A stretch of 64,000 nt of DNA from Halovulum sp039180525 (GTDB lineage Bacteria; Pseudomonadota; Alphaproteobacteria; Rhodobacterales; Rhodobacteraceae). Positions 52,615 to 61,601 of the stretch are shown in pieces. The stretch covers positions 14,233-78,232 of the forward strand of contig JBCDDF010000011.1 in the NCBI GenBank assembly GCA_039180525.1, in the 5' to 3' direction. How positions within the stretch are numbered: position 1 is the stretch's first letter; the number at the start of each line of letters is the position of its first letter. The translations under genes and the position numbers were made by a program. The notes beneath the pieces are model-generated. The model was not told the origin of the DNA. It was given only the letters and a program-made list of their open reading frames with translations, and searched no databases.

Positions 52615-53660
52615 TCGTGGCGGTCTGGGAACGGCTGGACGGGCCGGTCACCTTCCGGCTGCCGCTGCGCGGCGTGGCGATCCTGGCCGGCCTGTCGGCG
52701 GGCATCGTCGCGGTGATGGCGGTCAGTCTGATGAGCGGCAGCTTCCCGCTGGATCTGCGCGGCGTGCTTGCGTCGCTGTTCAGCGAGGCACCGTCGGACA
52801 CCGCCGAAACCGTGGTTTGGGAGTTCCGCTTTCCCCGCACCCTGGCCGCGTTCATGACCGGCGCGCTGTTCGCCCTGTCGGGGGCCATTCTGCAGAACGT
52901 CACCCGCAACCCGCTGGCCGACCCGTCCCTGGTGGGCGTCAGCCAAGGGGCGGGCTTTGCCGTGGTGGCCATCATCATCGCCTTTCCAGATGTGAACATC
53001 GCCTGGCGTCCGGTCTTTGCCTTTGCTGGCGCGCTGGCCGTGGCGGCGCTGATCCAGTGGATCGCGATGCAACGCACGGGTGGCGCGACGATGCGGTTCA
53101 TCCTGACCGGCATCGGCGTTGCGGCCTTTATCTCCGCCGGGACCAACGCGCTTTTGACCTATGGCGATATCGACCGGGCGCTGGCCGCGCTGGGTTGGCT
53201 GGCCGGGTCGATTCACGCCGCCGGCTGGGGGGATGTGCGTTCGCTGGTGGTCTGCCTGGTGGTGATGATCCCGGCGCTGATCTGGGCCTCGCGACCCATG
53301 GGCGCGCTGCGCTTCGGGCCGGAGGTCGCCACCGGTTTCGGCGTCGCGGTCCGCCGCGACCGGCTGGTGCTGATCACGCTGTCGGTCGCGCTGGCGGCCT
53401 TTGCCGTGGCCGCGGTCGGGCCCTTGGGCTTTATCGGCCTGGTCGCGCCCCATATCGCCCGCCGCCTGGCGCGCACGGGGGTCGGGCTGCACCTGGCGCT
53501 CAGCGCCGCGACCGGGGCGCTTATGGTGGGCTTCGCCGATCTGCTGGGCCGCACCCTATTCGCGCCGGTGCAGATCCCGGCCGGTCTGGTGACCGCCGTG
53601 ATCGGCGTGCCGGTCTTTGTCGCGCTTATCCTGCGGTCGCAGGCGCGCAGCCAACTCTAG
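52611..53660 (+). CDS. FecCD-type ABC transporter permease
   Basis: This 349-aa protein pairs with the previous permease. Motifs: FRFPRTLAAFMTGA-like start, QNVTRNPLADPSLVGVSQG and the coupling segment GPLGFIGLVAPHIARRLA. Residues 20-45 form the first TM helix. The first binding-protein gene starts 9 bp downstream, so all nine receptors could be served by this channel. Confidence 0.93.
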   Translation: MIVAVWERLDGPVTFRLPLRGVAILAGLSAGIVAVMAVSLMSGSFPLDLRGVLASLFSEAPSDTAETVVWEFRFPRTLAAFMTGALFALSGAILQNVTRNPLADPSLVGVSQGAGFAVVAIIIAFPDVNIAWRPVFAFAGALAVAALIQWIAMQRTGGATMRFILTGIGVAAFISAGTNALLTYGDIDRALAALGWLAGSIHAAGWGDVRSLVVCLVVMIPALIWASRPMGALRFGPEVATGFGVAVRRDRLVLITLSVALAAFAVAAVGPLGFIGLVAPHIARRLARTGVGLHLALSAATGALMVGFADLLGRTLFAPVQIPAGLVTAVIGVPVFVALILRSQARSQL

Positions 53661-53669
53661 GGGAACCCT

Positions 53670-54638
53670 ATGCTCAGATTGATCGCCATTCTCGCGTTCT
53701 GCGCGCTGCCCGCGGCGGCGCAACAGACCCGCAACTACACCGACGCGCTGGGCCGGTCTGTGGACATTCCGGTCGATCCGCAGCGGGTCATCGGCCTTTG
53801 GGATTGGGACATCACCACCGCGTTGATCGAGCTTGGCGTCCCGGTGGTGGGCAGCCATGGCCGCGTGCGCGAGGATGGCAGCACCTATATCCGCCCCGCG
53901 AACGTGATCCTGGGCGTCAGTTTCGACAATTCGGACATCGCCTTCACCGGCGCCTGGCAGCAGTTCGATTTCGAGGTGATGGCGGCGCTGGAGCCCGATC
54001 TGCTGATCGCGCGCGCCCGCGATGTGGACCTGCTGGAGCAGTTCGAATCCGTGGGCCCGGTCGTCTTTGTCGATACCGAGGGCTTTGCCTTGGACTCCTA
54101 CCGGGCGATCGCGGACATCGTCGGCGAAACAGCCCAGTTCGAGGCGCGCAACACCCGTTTTCAGGCCCTGCTTGCGGATGCCGCCGCCTGGGTGGGCGAA
54201 AACGACTACACCTATTCCATTCTCCAGGCCAACGGATCGGAGGGCGGGGAGGTCAATATCTACGGCGACTACTCGATGAAAAGCTACATCCTGGAGGCGC
54301 TGGGCCTGACTATCGTCGGCGAGGGCGCGCGGCTGCGCGCAGCCGGGGAACGGCGCATCACCGGCTCGCCCGAACTGATCCCGGCCCAGGACGCGGATTT
54401 CGTGTTCGGCAACTATCGCGTCGACCAGGGCGCCAAAGGCGGCCCGCAGGCCGAGAATGCGGCGCTGGACAACGCGCTGCCCGGGTACTGCGAGTTTCTG
54501 CAGGCCTGTGCCGATGGGCGCCTGATCATGGTGCCGCGCGAACACGCGGTCACGCCGTCTTTCCAGGCGTGGGAGCTGCTGACCCATGTCATCGTCAGCA
54601 ATATCGCCGGCCGTCCGGGGATCGTGCCGCCGGACTGA
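53670..54638 (+). CDS. FecB/FepB-type binding protein, array copy 1
   Basis: This 322-aa periplasmic protein has a signal peptide at 1-17 (MLRLIAILAFCALPAAA). The type III SBP fold follows: RNYTDALGRSVDIPVDPQRVIGL, ALIELGVPVVGSHGR and LEPDLLIA. There is no N-terminal Cys pair; near the C-terminus it has a C-x5-C pair (GYCEFLQACADGR). It sits 9 bp after the permease, so it is the receptor most closely linked to the channel. A 163-bp gap with a short hairpin separates it from copy 2. Confidence 0.92.
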   Translation: MLRLIAILAFCALPAAAQQTRNYTDALGRSVDIPVDPQRVIGLWDWDITTALIELGVPVVGSHGRVREDGSTYIRPANVILGVSFDNSDIAFTGAWQQFDFEVMAALEPDLLIARARDVDLLEQFESVGPVVFVDTEGFALDSYRAIADIVGETAQFEARNTRFQALLADAAAWVGENDYTYSILQANGSEGGEVNIYGDYSMKSYILEALGLTIVGEGARLRAAGERRITGSPELIPAQDADFVFGNYRVDQGAKGGPQAENAALDNALPGYCEFLQACADGRLIMVPREHAVTPSFQAWELLTHVIVSNIAGRPGIVPPD

Positions 54639-54718
54639 GGGCCCCGGCAAGCATCCATCGCCGCCGACGCGTGGTGGGCTATGGCGGAACCCAAACGCGG
54701 GCTCCGGTCTTTAAACAA

Positions 54719-54735
54719 TGAGGCTGGTCGCCTCA
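54719..54735 (+). terminator. weak hairpin between array copies 1 and 2
   Basis: TGAGGC (54719-54724) and GCCTCA (54730-54735) around a 5-nt loop, with no T run. It may attenuate transcription between the transporter/copy 1 unit and the rest of the array. Confidence 0.35.
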
Positions 54736-54801
54736 AAGATCTGTAAACCGCCAGCCACGGTGACAGCCGCAGCAAGCGCCGACCCAGAGAGAGGGCTTGC
54801 C

Positions 54802-55797
54802 ATGCGTCTGCGCCTTGCGCTGGCCGCTGCCATTGCGGCGTTCGCCATTCAACCCGCGGCCGCGCAAGGGTGCGGCGACGGACAGCGGCTTTTCACCCAT
54901 GACGCGGGCGAAACCTGCATTCCCGCCGATCCACAGCGCATCGTCTCTTTCGACTCGCAGTGGATCGGCGCGCCCCTGCACGAAATTGGCGCGCCGGTGG
55001 TCGGTTCGGTCGGCTATGTCACCGAAGGGCGCAACGATGGCCGGCCCTATATGCGCTCTCTCCAGGAAATCGCCGGGCTGAATTTCGGCGATGGCGGCAT
55101 CACTTTCATCGGCAACTGGCGCAGCCCGGATTTCGAGGTCATCGCCGGGCTTACGCCGGATCTGATCATCATCCTCGATGCCTCCATCGACATTCTTGAC
55201 CAGCTTTCGGCCATCGCGCCCACGGTGGTAATCGCGGAATCGCAGCCCTGGCTGGATACCTACCGCCAGGTCGCCGACGCCGCCGGACGGTCGGATGCCT
55301 ATGAGGCCCAACTCCCGCTCTATCAGGCGGAGCTCGCGCGCGCGCGGGCTATCGCCGCGGCACGACTGGGCGACCCGGCGAACGTGCAACTGGTGATCGC
55401 CGTGCCGACCTTTGACGAAGGACTCTGGGTCTCGCGGGAATACGGCGCGATTACCCAGGTCATGCGCGACCTCGGCTTCACCATGCCCGCCGCGGTGGCG
55501 AACATGGAAGAGGAATGGACCCAGTTCAGCCCCGAACTGGTCGGCGAGATCGACGCCGATTTCATGCTGACGACCTACACCACCTTCTTCGAAAACGACG
55601 GACCCGACGACAAGCGCGCGGCCTTTGACGCGATCCTGCCCGGCTGGTCGGAGTTTCTGCACGCCCCGCGCAACAACCAGCACCTTTTCTTCAACCGCGA
55701 ACGCATCCGCGCGGTGATGTTCGCCAGCCTGCAAGAGACGCTGCAGGTCTTCCTGACCAACGTCGTCACCCGCGATTTCGTCGCGCTGGAGAGATGA
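54802..55797 (+). CDS. FecB/FepB-type binding protein, array copy 2
   Basis: This 331-aa protein has a signal peptide (MRLRLALAAAIAAFAIQ, cleaved near AAA-Q). Right after cleavage is the array-specific motif C-x2-G-x-R-x-F-x-H-x2-G-x2-C-I-P (CGDGQRLFTHDAGETCIP). The C-terminal Cys pair is absent; instead it has FLHAPRNNQHLF. The start ATG 54802 has GAGAGAGGG upstream, whereas the longer open frame begins without one. Its body (RLGDPANVQLVIAV and REYGAITQVMRDLGFTMP) is most like copies 3 and 8. Confidence 0.92.
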   Translation: MRLRLALAAAIAAFAIQPAAAQGCGDGQRLFTHDAGETCIPADPQRIVSFDSQWIGAPLHEIGAPVVGSVGYVTEGRNDGRPYMRSLQEIAGLNFGDGGITFIGNWRSPDFEVIAGLTPDLIIILDASIDILDQLSAIAPTVVIAESQPWLDTYRQVADAAGRSDAYEAQLPLYQAELARARAIAAARLGDPANVQLVIAVPTFDEGLWVSREYGAITQVMRDLGFTMPAAVANMEEEWTQFSPELVGEIDADFMLTTYTTFFENDGPDDKRAAFDAILPGWSEFLHAPRNNQHLFFNRERIRAVMFASLQETLQVFLTNVVTRDFVALER

Positions 55798-55838
55798 GTG
55801 CAGCGCCGACAGCGTGCACCTGGGAAAGGATCCGACCG

Positions 55839-56810
55839 TTGACCCGACTTCTTGCCATCCTGATGTGCCTTGCGCTGCCCGCCGCAGCGCAGGACACGCG
55901 CGGTTTCACCGATGACCAGGGCCGCGAGGTCCAGATCCCCGCGGCGCCCCAGCGCATCGCCTCGATTTGCGCCGAACAGTTCACCACCGCGCTTTACGAG
56001 CTTGGCGCGCCGGTGGTGGCGTCCAGCGGGCGCACGGCCGACGGGGTGAACGGCGGCGCGCCCTATATCCGCGGCGCGCTGACCGTCTTCGACCTCAGCT
56101 TTGAGAACAGCGATATCGCCTATGTCGGCGACTGGAAGGAACCCGATCTGGAGGCGATCGCGGCGGCCAGCCCGGACCTTATCGTCATCTCGGAGAACAC
56201 CGCCGCGGTGTTGGACCAGTTGACCGCCATCGCCCCGACCGTGGTCCTCGACTATCGCGATACGCCGTGGCTGGACCGCTACCGGCGTCTGGCGGACGCG
56301 GCCGGCCGGCTGCCCAAGTTCGAACGCCGGCTGGCCAGCTATAACCGCCGGCTGGAGGCGGGCCGGATCGTCGTCGCGGATGCGCTCGGCGACCCGTCGC
56401 AGGTCAGCGTGGCCATCGCCGAGGTCTTCGGCGAACGCTTTCTGGTCTATCGCGAATACAGCGCCCTGACCGAGGTGATCCGCGATCTGGGCTTTTCCAT
56501 GCCGCCGATGATCGCCGCGACCGAAGCCGGCTTTACCGAGATCAGCCTGGAACGATTGCCCGAGGTCGACGCCGATTTCCTGATCGGCACCTATAACGTC
56601 TTTTTCGACCAGACCCCGTCCAGCCAGCGCGCCGCGTTCGAGGCGCTGCTGCCCATGTGGGACGAGGTTCTGCACGCGCCGCGGCATGGCCAGCATATCT
56701 ATGTCGATCGCAACATGGTCCGCCCGCTCAGCTTTGAGATGCTGCAAACCACGCTGGCGCTGCTCGTCACCAATATCGCCGGCCGCGATTTCGTGCCGCT
56801 GCCGGAGTGA
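55839..56810 (+). CDS. FecB/FepB-type binding protein, array copy 3
   Basis: This 323-aa protein probably starts at TTG 55839, which has GGGAAAGG about 9 nt upstream and begins a compact signal peptide (TRLLAILMCLALPAAA). An ATG at 55794 overlapping the previous stop would add 15 residues. It lacks both Cys pairs; it has VLHAPRHGQHIY near the C-terminus. Segments SVAIAEVFGERFL and YSALTEVIRDLGFSMP are close to copy 8. Confidence 0.9.
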   Translation: MTRLLAILMCLALPAAAQDTRGFTDDQGREVQIPAAPQRIASICAEQFTTALYELGAPVVASSGRTADGVNGGAPYIRGALTVFDLSFENSDIAYVGDWKEPDLEAIAAASPDLIVISENTAAVLDQLTAIAPTVVLDYRDTPWLDRYRRLADAAGRLPKFERRLASYNRRLEAGRIVVADALGDPSQVSVAIAEVFGERFLVYREYSALTEVIRDLGFSMPPMIAATEAGFTEISLERLPEVDADFLIGTYNVFFDQTPSSQRAAFEALLPMWDEVLHAPRHGQHIYVDRNMVRPLSFEMLQTTLALLVTNIAGRDFVPLPE

Positions 56811-56858
56811 GCGACCGCCATGCCGCCGCATCCCCCCTACCCACCGAAGGATACGCCC

Positions 56859-57815
56859 ATGCACCGTCTTGTCTGTGTTGCTGCCGCCTGTGTTGCCCTG
56901 GCCGGGCCCGCCCTTGCGCAGGACACGCGCACCATCTCCGACGATCTGGGCCGCACCGTCGAGGTGCCTGCAGATCCGCAGCGCATCGTGGTGCTGCACG
57001 ACAAGAACCTGGGCACGCCACTGATCGAGTTGGGCGTCATCCCGGTCGCCAGCCATGGCCGCACCACGCCCGAGGGGGCGCCGTTCATCCGCGGCTCGAT
57101 CACCGTGACGGGCTATGATTTCGACAATTCCAAGATCGCCTTCGTCGGCAACAACCCCGCGGATGTGGAGGCCGTGGCGCAGGCGACGCCGGATCTGATC
57201 ATAACCTCGACCTGGCAAAGCGCACCGGTCGATCAGCTTGAGGCGATCGCACCCACCGTGGTGCTGGACACCGGCAAGCGCCAAACCATCGGGGTCTTTC
57301 CGCTGCTGGCCGACGCGACCGGCACCCAAGATGTGCTGGCGCGGCTGGAAACCCGGTATGCCGCGCAGATCGCCCAGATCCAGCGCCTGGTGCCGACCGG
57401 CGATATCACCGTCTCCGTCATGCAGGGCGTGGATGGCGGGATCTATGTCGCCCACACCTATTCGGCGCTGGGCAAGGTGCTGCGCGACGCGGGTTTCCGC
57501 TTTCCGCAGACGGTCGACGCGATCCCCGAAGGCGAGTTCGTGACGCTGTCGGCCGAACAGCTGCCGGATCTGGATGCCGATGTCGTCTTTCTGACCTACC
57601 GCACCGACGCAAACCAGACCCCCGCGGATGCCATCGCGGCGATGGAGCAGGTTCTGCCCGGCTGGTGCGATGCGTTGCACGCCTGTCGCGAGGGCCAGGT
57701 CGTCATCCTGCCGCGGGCAGAGGCGACCTCGGCCTCCTACGACGCGCTGATGGCGCTGGCCATGGTCGTGCTGGCGGAGATGAGCTCCACCGAAATCATC
57801 CCAAAGCCGGAATAA
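56859..57815 (+). CDS. FecB/FepB-type binding protein, array copy 4
   Basis: This 318-aa protein has a signal peptide (MHRLVCVAAACVALAGPALA). It lacks the N-terminal pair (QDTRTISDDLGRTVEVP) but has the C-terminal C-x5-C (GWCDALHACREGQ). It shares GYDFDNSKIAFVG and the ending GQTP-like NQTPADAIAAMEQVLPG with copies 1 and 6. The start at 56859 has GAAGGA upstream. Confidence 0.92.
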   Translation: MHRLVCVAAACVALAGPALAQDTRTISDDLGRTVEVPADPQRIVVLHDKNLGTPLIELGVIPVASHGRTTPEGAPFIRGSITVTGYDFDNSKIAFVGNNPADVEAVAQATPDLIITSTWQSAPVDQLEAIAPTVVLDTGKRQTIGVFPLLADATGTQDVLARLETRYAAQIAQIQRLVPTGDITVSVMQGVDGGIYVAHTYSALGKVLRDAGFRFPQTVDAIPEGEFVTLSAEQLPDLDADVVFLTYRTDANQTPADAIAAMEQVLPGWCDALHACREGQVVILPRAEATSASYDALMALAMVVLAEMSSTEIIPKPE

Positions 57816-57844
57816 TTGCCTGCCCCTGAAGAAAGGTTTGATCC

Positions 57845-58834
57845 ATGCGAGATGCCCTGACACTTTTCGCAGCCCTTTTCGCAGCCCTTTTTGCGTTTGC
57901 CCTGCCCGCCGCAGCCCAGGATTGCGGCACGGGCCAGCGCGCCTTCGACCATCTGGGCGGCACCACCTGCATTCCGCAGGCGCCGCTGCGCATCATCGGG
58001 CTGCACGACCAATCGGTGACGCTCGCACTCGTCGAACTGGGCGCCCCGGTGGTCGGTTCGCATGGGCGCGTGGCCGATGATGGCAGCCTCTATCTGCGAT
58101 CGGTCGATCTGCTGTTCGGGCTCGATTTCCAGAACTCGGGCATCGGCTATGCCGGCACATGGCAGGCGATGGATTTAGAGGCGATGGCGGCGATGCAGCC
58201 CGACCTGATCATCGGCCGCGCCTACGACATGGAGGCACGCGAGCAATACGAGGCCATCGCGCCCACCGTCTTTATCCCCGATGACGACCCCGATCCGCTG
58301 GCCTTTGCCCGCGGCGTGGCCGATGCCGCCGGCAAGCTTGAGACGTGGGAGGCGATGCTGGCCACCTATCGCGCCAATATCGAGCGCGGCCGCAAAGCGT
58401 TCCCACAGGCCGATGGCGCGACCTACTCCAAGATCCAGATGAGCGATGACAACACCTTTACCGTCTATGCCGGCTATGGCGGGCTGACCATGGTGCTCCA
58501 GGATCTGGGCTTTCAACGCAACCCGGTCGCGCAGGACATGGCCGATCGCGGCGTCGCCTGGGGCGAAGAGGCCAGCCTGGAGATACTGCCGGACCTCCAG
58601 GCCGACTACCTGTTCGACACCTACACCATCGCCTATGGCGACACGCTGGCCGACCCCCGCGCGCGGTTCGACGCGGCGCTGCCGTCCTGGTGCGACGTGC
58701 TGAGCGCCTGTGGCGAGGGTCGCTACATCGTGGTCCCGCGAGAGATCTCAACGGGCTTTTCCTTCGCGCAACTCAACATGCTGGTGCACCTGGTCACGAC
58801 CCACGCCGCGCGCGCGCCGGCGCCCAGCAACTGA
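57845..58834 (+). CDS. FecB/FepB-type binding protein, array copy 5
   Basis: This 329-aa protein has a signal peptide (MRDALTLFAALFAALFAFAL). It alone combines both pairs: the N-terminal C-x14-C (CGTGQRAFDHLGGTTCIP) and the C-terminal C-x5-C (SWCDVLSACGEGR). A GAAGAAAGG ribosome site precedes the ATG. It may be an intermediate between the two subgroups or a product of recombination between them. Confidence 0.92.
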   Translation: MRDALTLFAALFAALFAFALPAAAQDCGTGQRAFDHLGGTTCIPQAPLRIIGLHDQSVTLALVELGAPVVGSHGRVADDGSLYLRSVDLLFGLDFQNSGIGYAGTWQAMDLEAMAAMQPDLIIGRAYDMEAREQYEAIAPTVFIPDDDPDPLAFARGVADAAGKLETWEAMLATYRANIERGRKAFPQADGATYSKIQMSDDNTFTVYAGYGGLTMVLQDLGFQRNPVAQDMADRGVAWGEEASLEILPDLQADYLFDTYTIAYGDTLADPRARFDAALPSWCDVLSACGEGRYIVVPREISTGFSFAQLNMLVHLVTTHAARAPAPSN

Positions 58835-58860
58835 CCCCCATGAAACCAACAGGAGAGATC

Positions 58861-59799
58861 ATGCGAACCGCCGTTCTTCTCAGCGCGCTTCTGGCGCTCC
58901 CGGCTCAGGCACAGGAGACCCGCGTCTTCACGGATCATCTGGACCGTCAGGTGACGGTTCCCGCCAATCCGACGCGCATCGTTTCGCTGGGCTCGAAAAA
59001 CGTGACCGTGCCGCTCATTGAACTGGGCGCGGTGCCGGTCGGCAGCCAGGGCACGCAGCGCACCGATGGCAGCCGGGTGATCCGCGCCTCCGGCGTGACC
59101 ACGGGCGTGGATTTCGACAATTCCGAAATCGCATTCGTCGGCGATTTCCCGGTCGATCTCGAACTGGTCGCGGCGCTGGAGCCCGACCTGATCATCTGGC
59201 CCGATTGGCAGGACGGGGTGGCGCTGGAGCAGGTAGAGGCGATTGCACCTACGGTCGCCTATGTCACCGACACAGCCCTGCACGAGGCGCAGGAATTTTA
59301 CGCCCGGCTTCTGGGGCGGGGGGACCTGCTGGCCGCCAACCGCGCGCGCTATGACGCGCAACTGGCGCAACTGAAGGGACTGGCGGCAGATGGCACGACG
59401 GTCAGCTATCTGCAGGCTTTCGACGGCACGATCTATTCCTGCAACCCCTATGGCCATATCGGCCTGGTGCTGGGCGAGGCCGGTTTCGACTTCCCACCCA
59501 TCATCGACACTATCGCGCCCGGCGATTGCGATGGCTTTTCGGCCGAAAGCCTGCAGGATTTCGATGCCGACTGGATCTTCGTCACCTATCGCACCGACCG
59601 CGGCCAGACCCCGGCCGATGCGGTTGCCGCCTTAGAAGAGGTGCTGCCGTCCTATTGCACCGCACTGACCGCGTGTCAGGCCGGCAGGCTGGTGTTCATG
59701 CCGCGCGAAGAGGTCACCACGCCGTCCTATGACGCGGCGATGGCGGTGATGTTCGCGCTGGCCACCCACATGTCTGACCCGGCGCGGCAGGTGGACTGA
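58861..59799 (+). CDS. FecB/FepB-type binding protein, array copy 6
   Basis: This 312-aa protein has a signal peptide (MRTAVLLSALLALPAQAQ). There is no N-terminal pair (ETRVFTDHLDRQVTVP); the C-terminal C-x5-C is present (SYCTALTACQAGR), with extra Cys in IYSCNPYGH and APGDCDGF. It is closest to copy 4 in FVTYRTDRGQTPADAVAALE. It is followed 3 bp later by the EamA gene, which interrupts the array. Confidence 0.92.
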   Translation: MRTAVLLSALLALPAQAQETRVFTDHLDRQVTVPANPTRIVSLGSKNVTVPLIELGAVPVGSQGTQRTDGSRVIRASGVTTGVDFDNSEIAFVGDFPVDLELVAALEPDLIIWPDWQDGVALEQVEAIAPTVAYVTDTALHEAQEFYARLLGRGDLLAANRARYDAQLAQLKGLAADGTTVSYLQAFDGTIYSCNPYGHIGLVLGEAGFDFPPIIDTIAPGDCDGFSAESLQDFDADWIFVTYRTDRGQTPADAVAALEEVLPSYCTALTACQAGRLVFMPREEVTTPSYDAAMAVMFALATHMSDPARQVD

Positions 59800-59802
59800 C
59801 CG

Positions 59803-60681
59803 ATGAACCCGGCCCAACCAGATCTTGCTGTGATCGCCATGGTGCTTGCGGGCGCCGTGATCGCGGGCACCTCGATCCTGGCCAAGGTGCTGGGCCAATC
59901 GCTTGGCGATGCGCCGGGACTGCATCCGTTGCAGATCAGCGCGGGGCGGTTCGTCTTCGGCTTTGCCGCGCTGATCGGCGCGCTGGCGCTGCGGCCGCGC
60001 CTGCGCCCGGCCTTCGCCGGCACACGGTGGCGTTGGCATCTTCTGCGCTCGATCTGCGGCTGGCTGGGCGTGACGCTGATGTTCGCCGCGGTCGCGCGCA
60101 TGCCGGTCGCCGAAGCGACGGCGATCAGCTTTCTATCGCCGCTGGTCGCCATGGCGTTGGCCGTGCCGCTGCTTGGCGAACGACTTGGCCCGCGCAAGTG
60201 GATCGCCGCATGCCTTGCCTGTTGCGGCGCGGCCCTGATCCTGCGCCCCGGCACGGATGCGTTTCAGGCCGCCGGTCTTTGGGCGCTGGCCGCCGCGGCG
60301 TTCATGGGGGTGGAGACGATTTTCATCAAACGTCTGACCGCTGGCGAACCGCCGATGCGGATCCTGCTGGTCAACAACGCCATCGGCGCCGGGGTCTCGG
60401 GCCTGGTCGCGCTGTCGGTCTGGTCCGCGCCGACCGGCGGGCAATGGCTGCTGCTGGTCGCGCTGGGCACCGTCATGGTCGCCGGCCAGTCGCTTTTCAT
60501 CCAGGCGATGCGCCGGGGAGAGGCAAGCCATGTCATGCCCGCCTTCTACAGCATACTGGTGTTCGCGGCGGTCTATGACGCGGTGCTTTTCGGCGTGCGT
60601 CCGGGCGCCCTGGCAATTGCCGGCGCGGCGTTGATCGTGACCGGCGCGGTGGTGCTGGCCGTGCAAAGGACCGGGCGATGA
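59803..60681 (+). CDS. EamA-family (DMT) membrane transporter
   Basis: This 292-aa protein has about 10 TM helices in two EamA repeats; it contains LLRSICGWLGVTLMFAAVARMPVAEA and SFLSPLVAMALAVPLLGERLG, which mark the family. DMT proteins typically export metabolites. It sits inside the binding-protein array, overlapping the ferredoxin-like gene by ATGA, so it is part of the operon. Export of a processed ligand or chelator is possible (inference). Confidence 0.9.
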   Translation: MNPAQPDLAVIAMVLAGAVIAGTSILAKVLGQSLGDAPGLHPLQISAGRFVFGFAALIGALALRPRLRPAFAGTRWRWHLLRSICGWLGVTLMFAAVARMPVAEATAISFLSPLVAMALAVPLLGERLGPRKWIAACLACCGAALILRPGTDAFQAAGLWALAAAAFMGVETIFIKRLTAGEPPMRILLVNNAIGAGVSGLVALSVWSAPTGGQWLLLVALGTVMVAGQSLFIQAMRRGEASHVMPAFYSILVFAAVYDAVLFGVRPGALAIAGAALIVTGAVVLAVQRTGR

Positions 60682-61601
60682 CCGCCCCCGCCGCCCCGGT
60701 CAACTTCTGCACCGAACACAGCCTTGCCGCGGGCGAGCCGCTGGCCGGCTGGGGCACGCATCCGGCGCGCAACGTGCTGGTGCGCTGGCCAAAGGCGAAA
60801 TGGCGCCATTCGCTGAGGATCGCCGCCGACATGGCGCCGGCGACGCAAGCCGCCATCGAGGGCCTGGCCGGACGGGACTGGCGCATCAACCTGATCGACC
60901 GCAAGTCCGAAGCCAGCGAAACCCTGTGCGCGTATTTGCTGCCGCAGGCACTGCGCTTCGATCTGCATCCGGACGCGCTGGTGGCGTTTCTGGCCGCGGT
61001 GCCTAAAGGGCCAGAGGCATTGCGGGCGTTCGCGCCGCAGCCCATGACGGCGCCGCTGGTGCTGGTTTGCACGCATGGCCGCCATGATCGGTGTTGCGCG
61101 AAATGGGGCTTCCAGACCTATCGCGCCGTGGCGGCAGAGGCCGCGCGGCGCGGCGGTTTCGACGTCTGGGAATGCACCCATCTGGGCGGCTGCCGTTTTG
61201 CCACAGGTGCGCTGGTGCTGCCGGCAGGACGCAAATACGGCCGGCTGATGCCCGACGACGCAGCGCCGTTTCTGGCGGCGGAGGCCGAGCGCCGCCCCTA
61301 TTTGCCGTGCTACCGCGGCGCCGCGCATCTCAGCCCGCCCGAACAGGTGGCGGAGGTCACCGCCCTGGCCGCGCTGCCGCCGGGCCCGGTCACGGTGACA
61401 CCGGCGGGCAGCGACGGCACCGCGCACCTGTTCCATGTCAGCACGCCGATCGCGCGCTGCACCATCCGCTGCACCCCCGAACAGCTTCGGTCCTACGGCG
61501 CCTGCGAGGATCTGCACGCGCGCGCGGCGTTGGAGCCGAAGACCGTGTGGCGCGGCAAAATCCTTCCCCCCGGCATTCAGGAGATCATCACATGCGACTG
61601 A
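60678..61601 (+). CDS. sucrase/ferredoxin-like (Apd1-type) [2Fe-2S] protein
   Basis: This 307-aa protein has an N-terminal part of about 120 residues and a C-terminal thioredoxin-like ferredoxin domain. C131-x8-C140 (CTHGRHDRCC) and, 27 residues later, H168-L-G-G-C172 form the metal motif; the fungal Apd1/Aim32 type has HxGGH, so one His is Cys here. A preceding C139 could replace C140. No signal peptide is visible, so it acts in the cytosol. In this position it could reduce imported ferric chelates (inference). It overlaps copy 7 by 10 bp. Confidence 0.85.
   Translation: MTAPAAPVNFCTEHSLAAGEPLAGWGTHPARNVLVRWPKAKWRHSLRIAADMAPATQAAIEGLAGRDWRINLIDRKSEASETLCAYLLPQALRFDLHPDALVAFLAAVPKGPEALRAFAPQPMTAPLVLVCTHGRHDRCCAKWGFQTYRAVAAEAARRGGFDVWECTHLGGCRFATGALVLPAGRKYGRLMPDDAAPFLAAEAERRPYLPCYRGAAHLSPPEQVAEVTALAALPPGPVTVTPAGSDGTAHLFHVSTPIARCTIRCTPEQLRSYGACEDLHARAALEPKTVWRGKILPPGIQEIITCD

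Noticed and set aside
52817..54721. 634-aa plus-strand frame
   Set aside because: Off-frame shadow of the second permease and first binding protein; no recognisable domains.
55575..57863. 762-aa minus-strand frame across the receptor array
   Set aside because: Antisense of three binding-protein genes whose plus-strand readings have signal peptides and family motifs.
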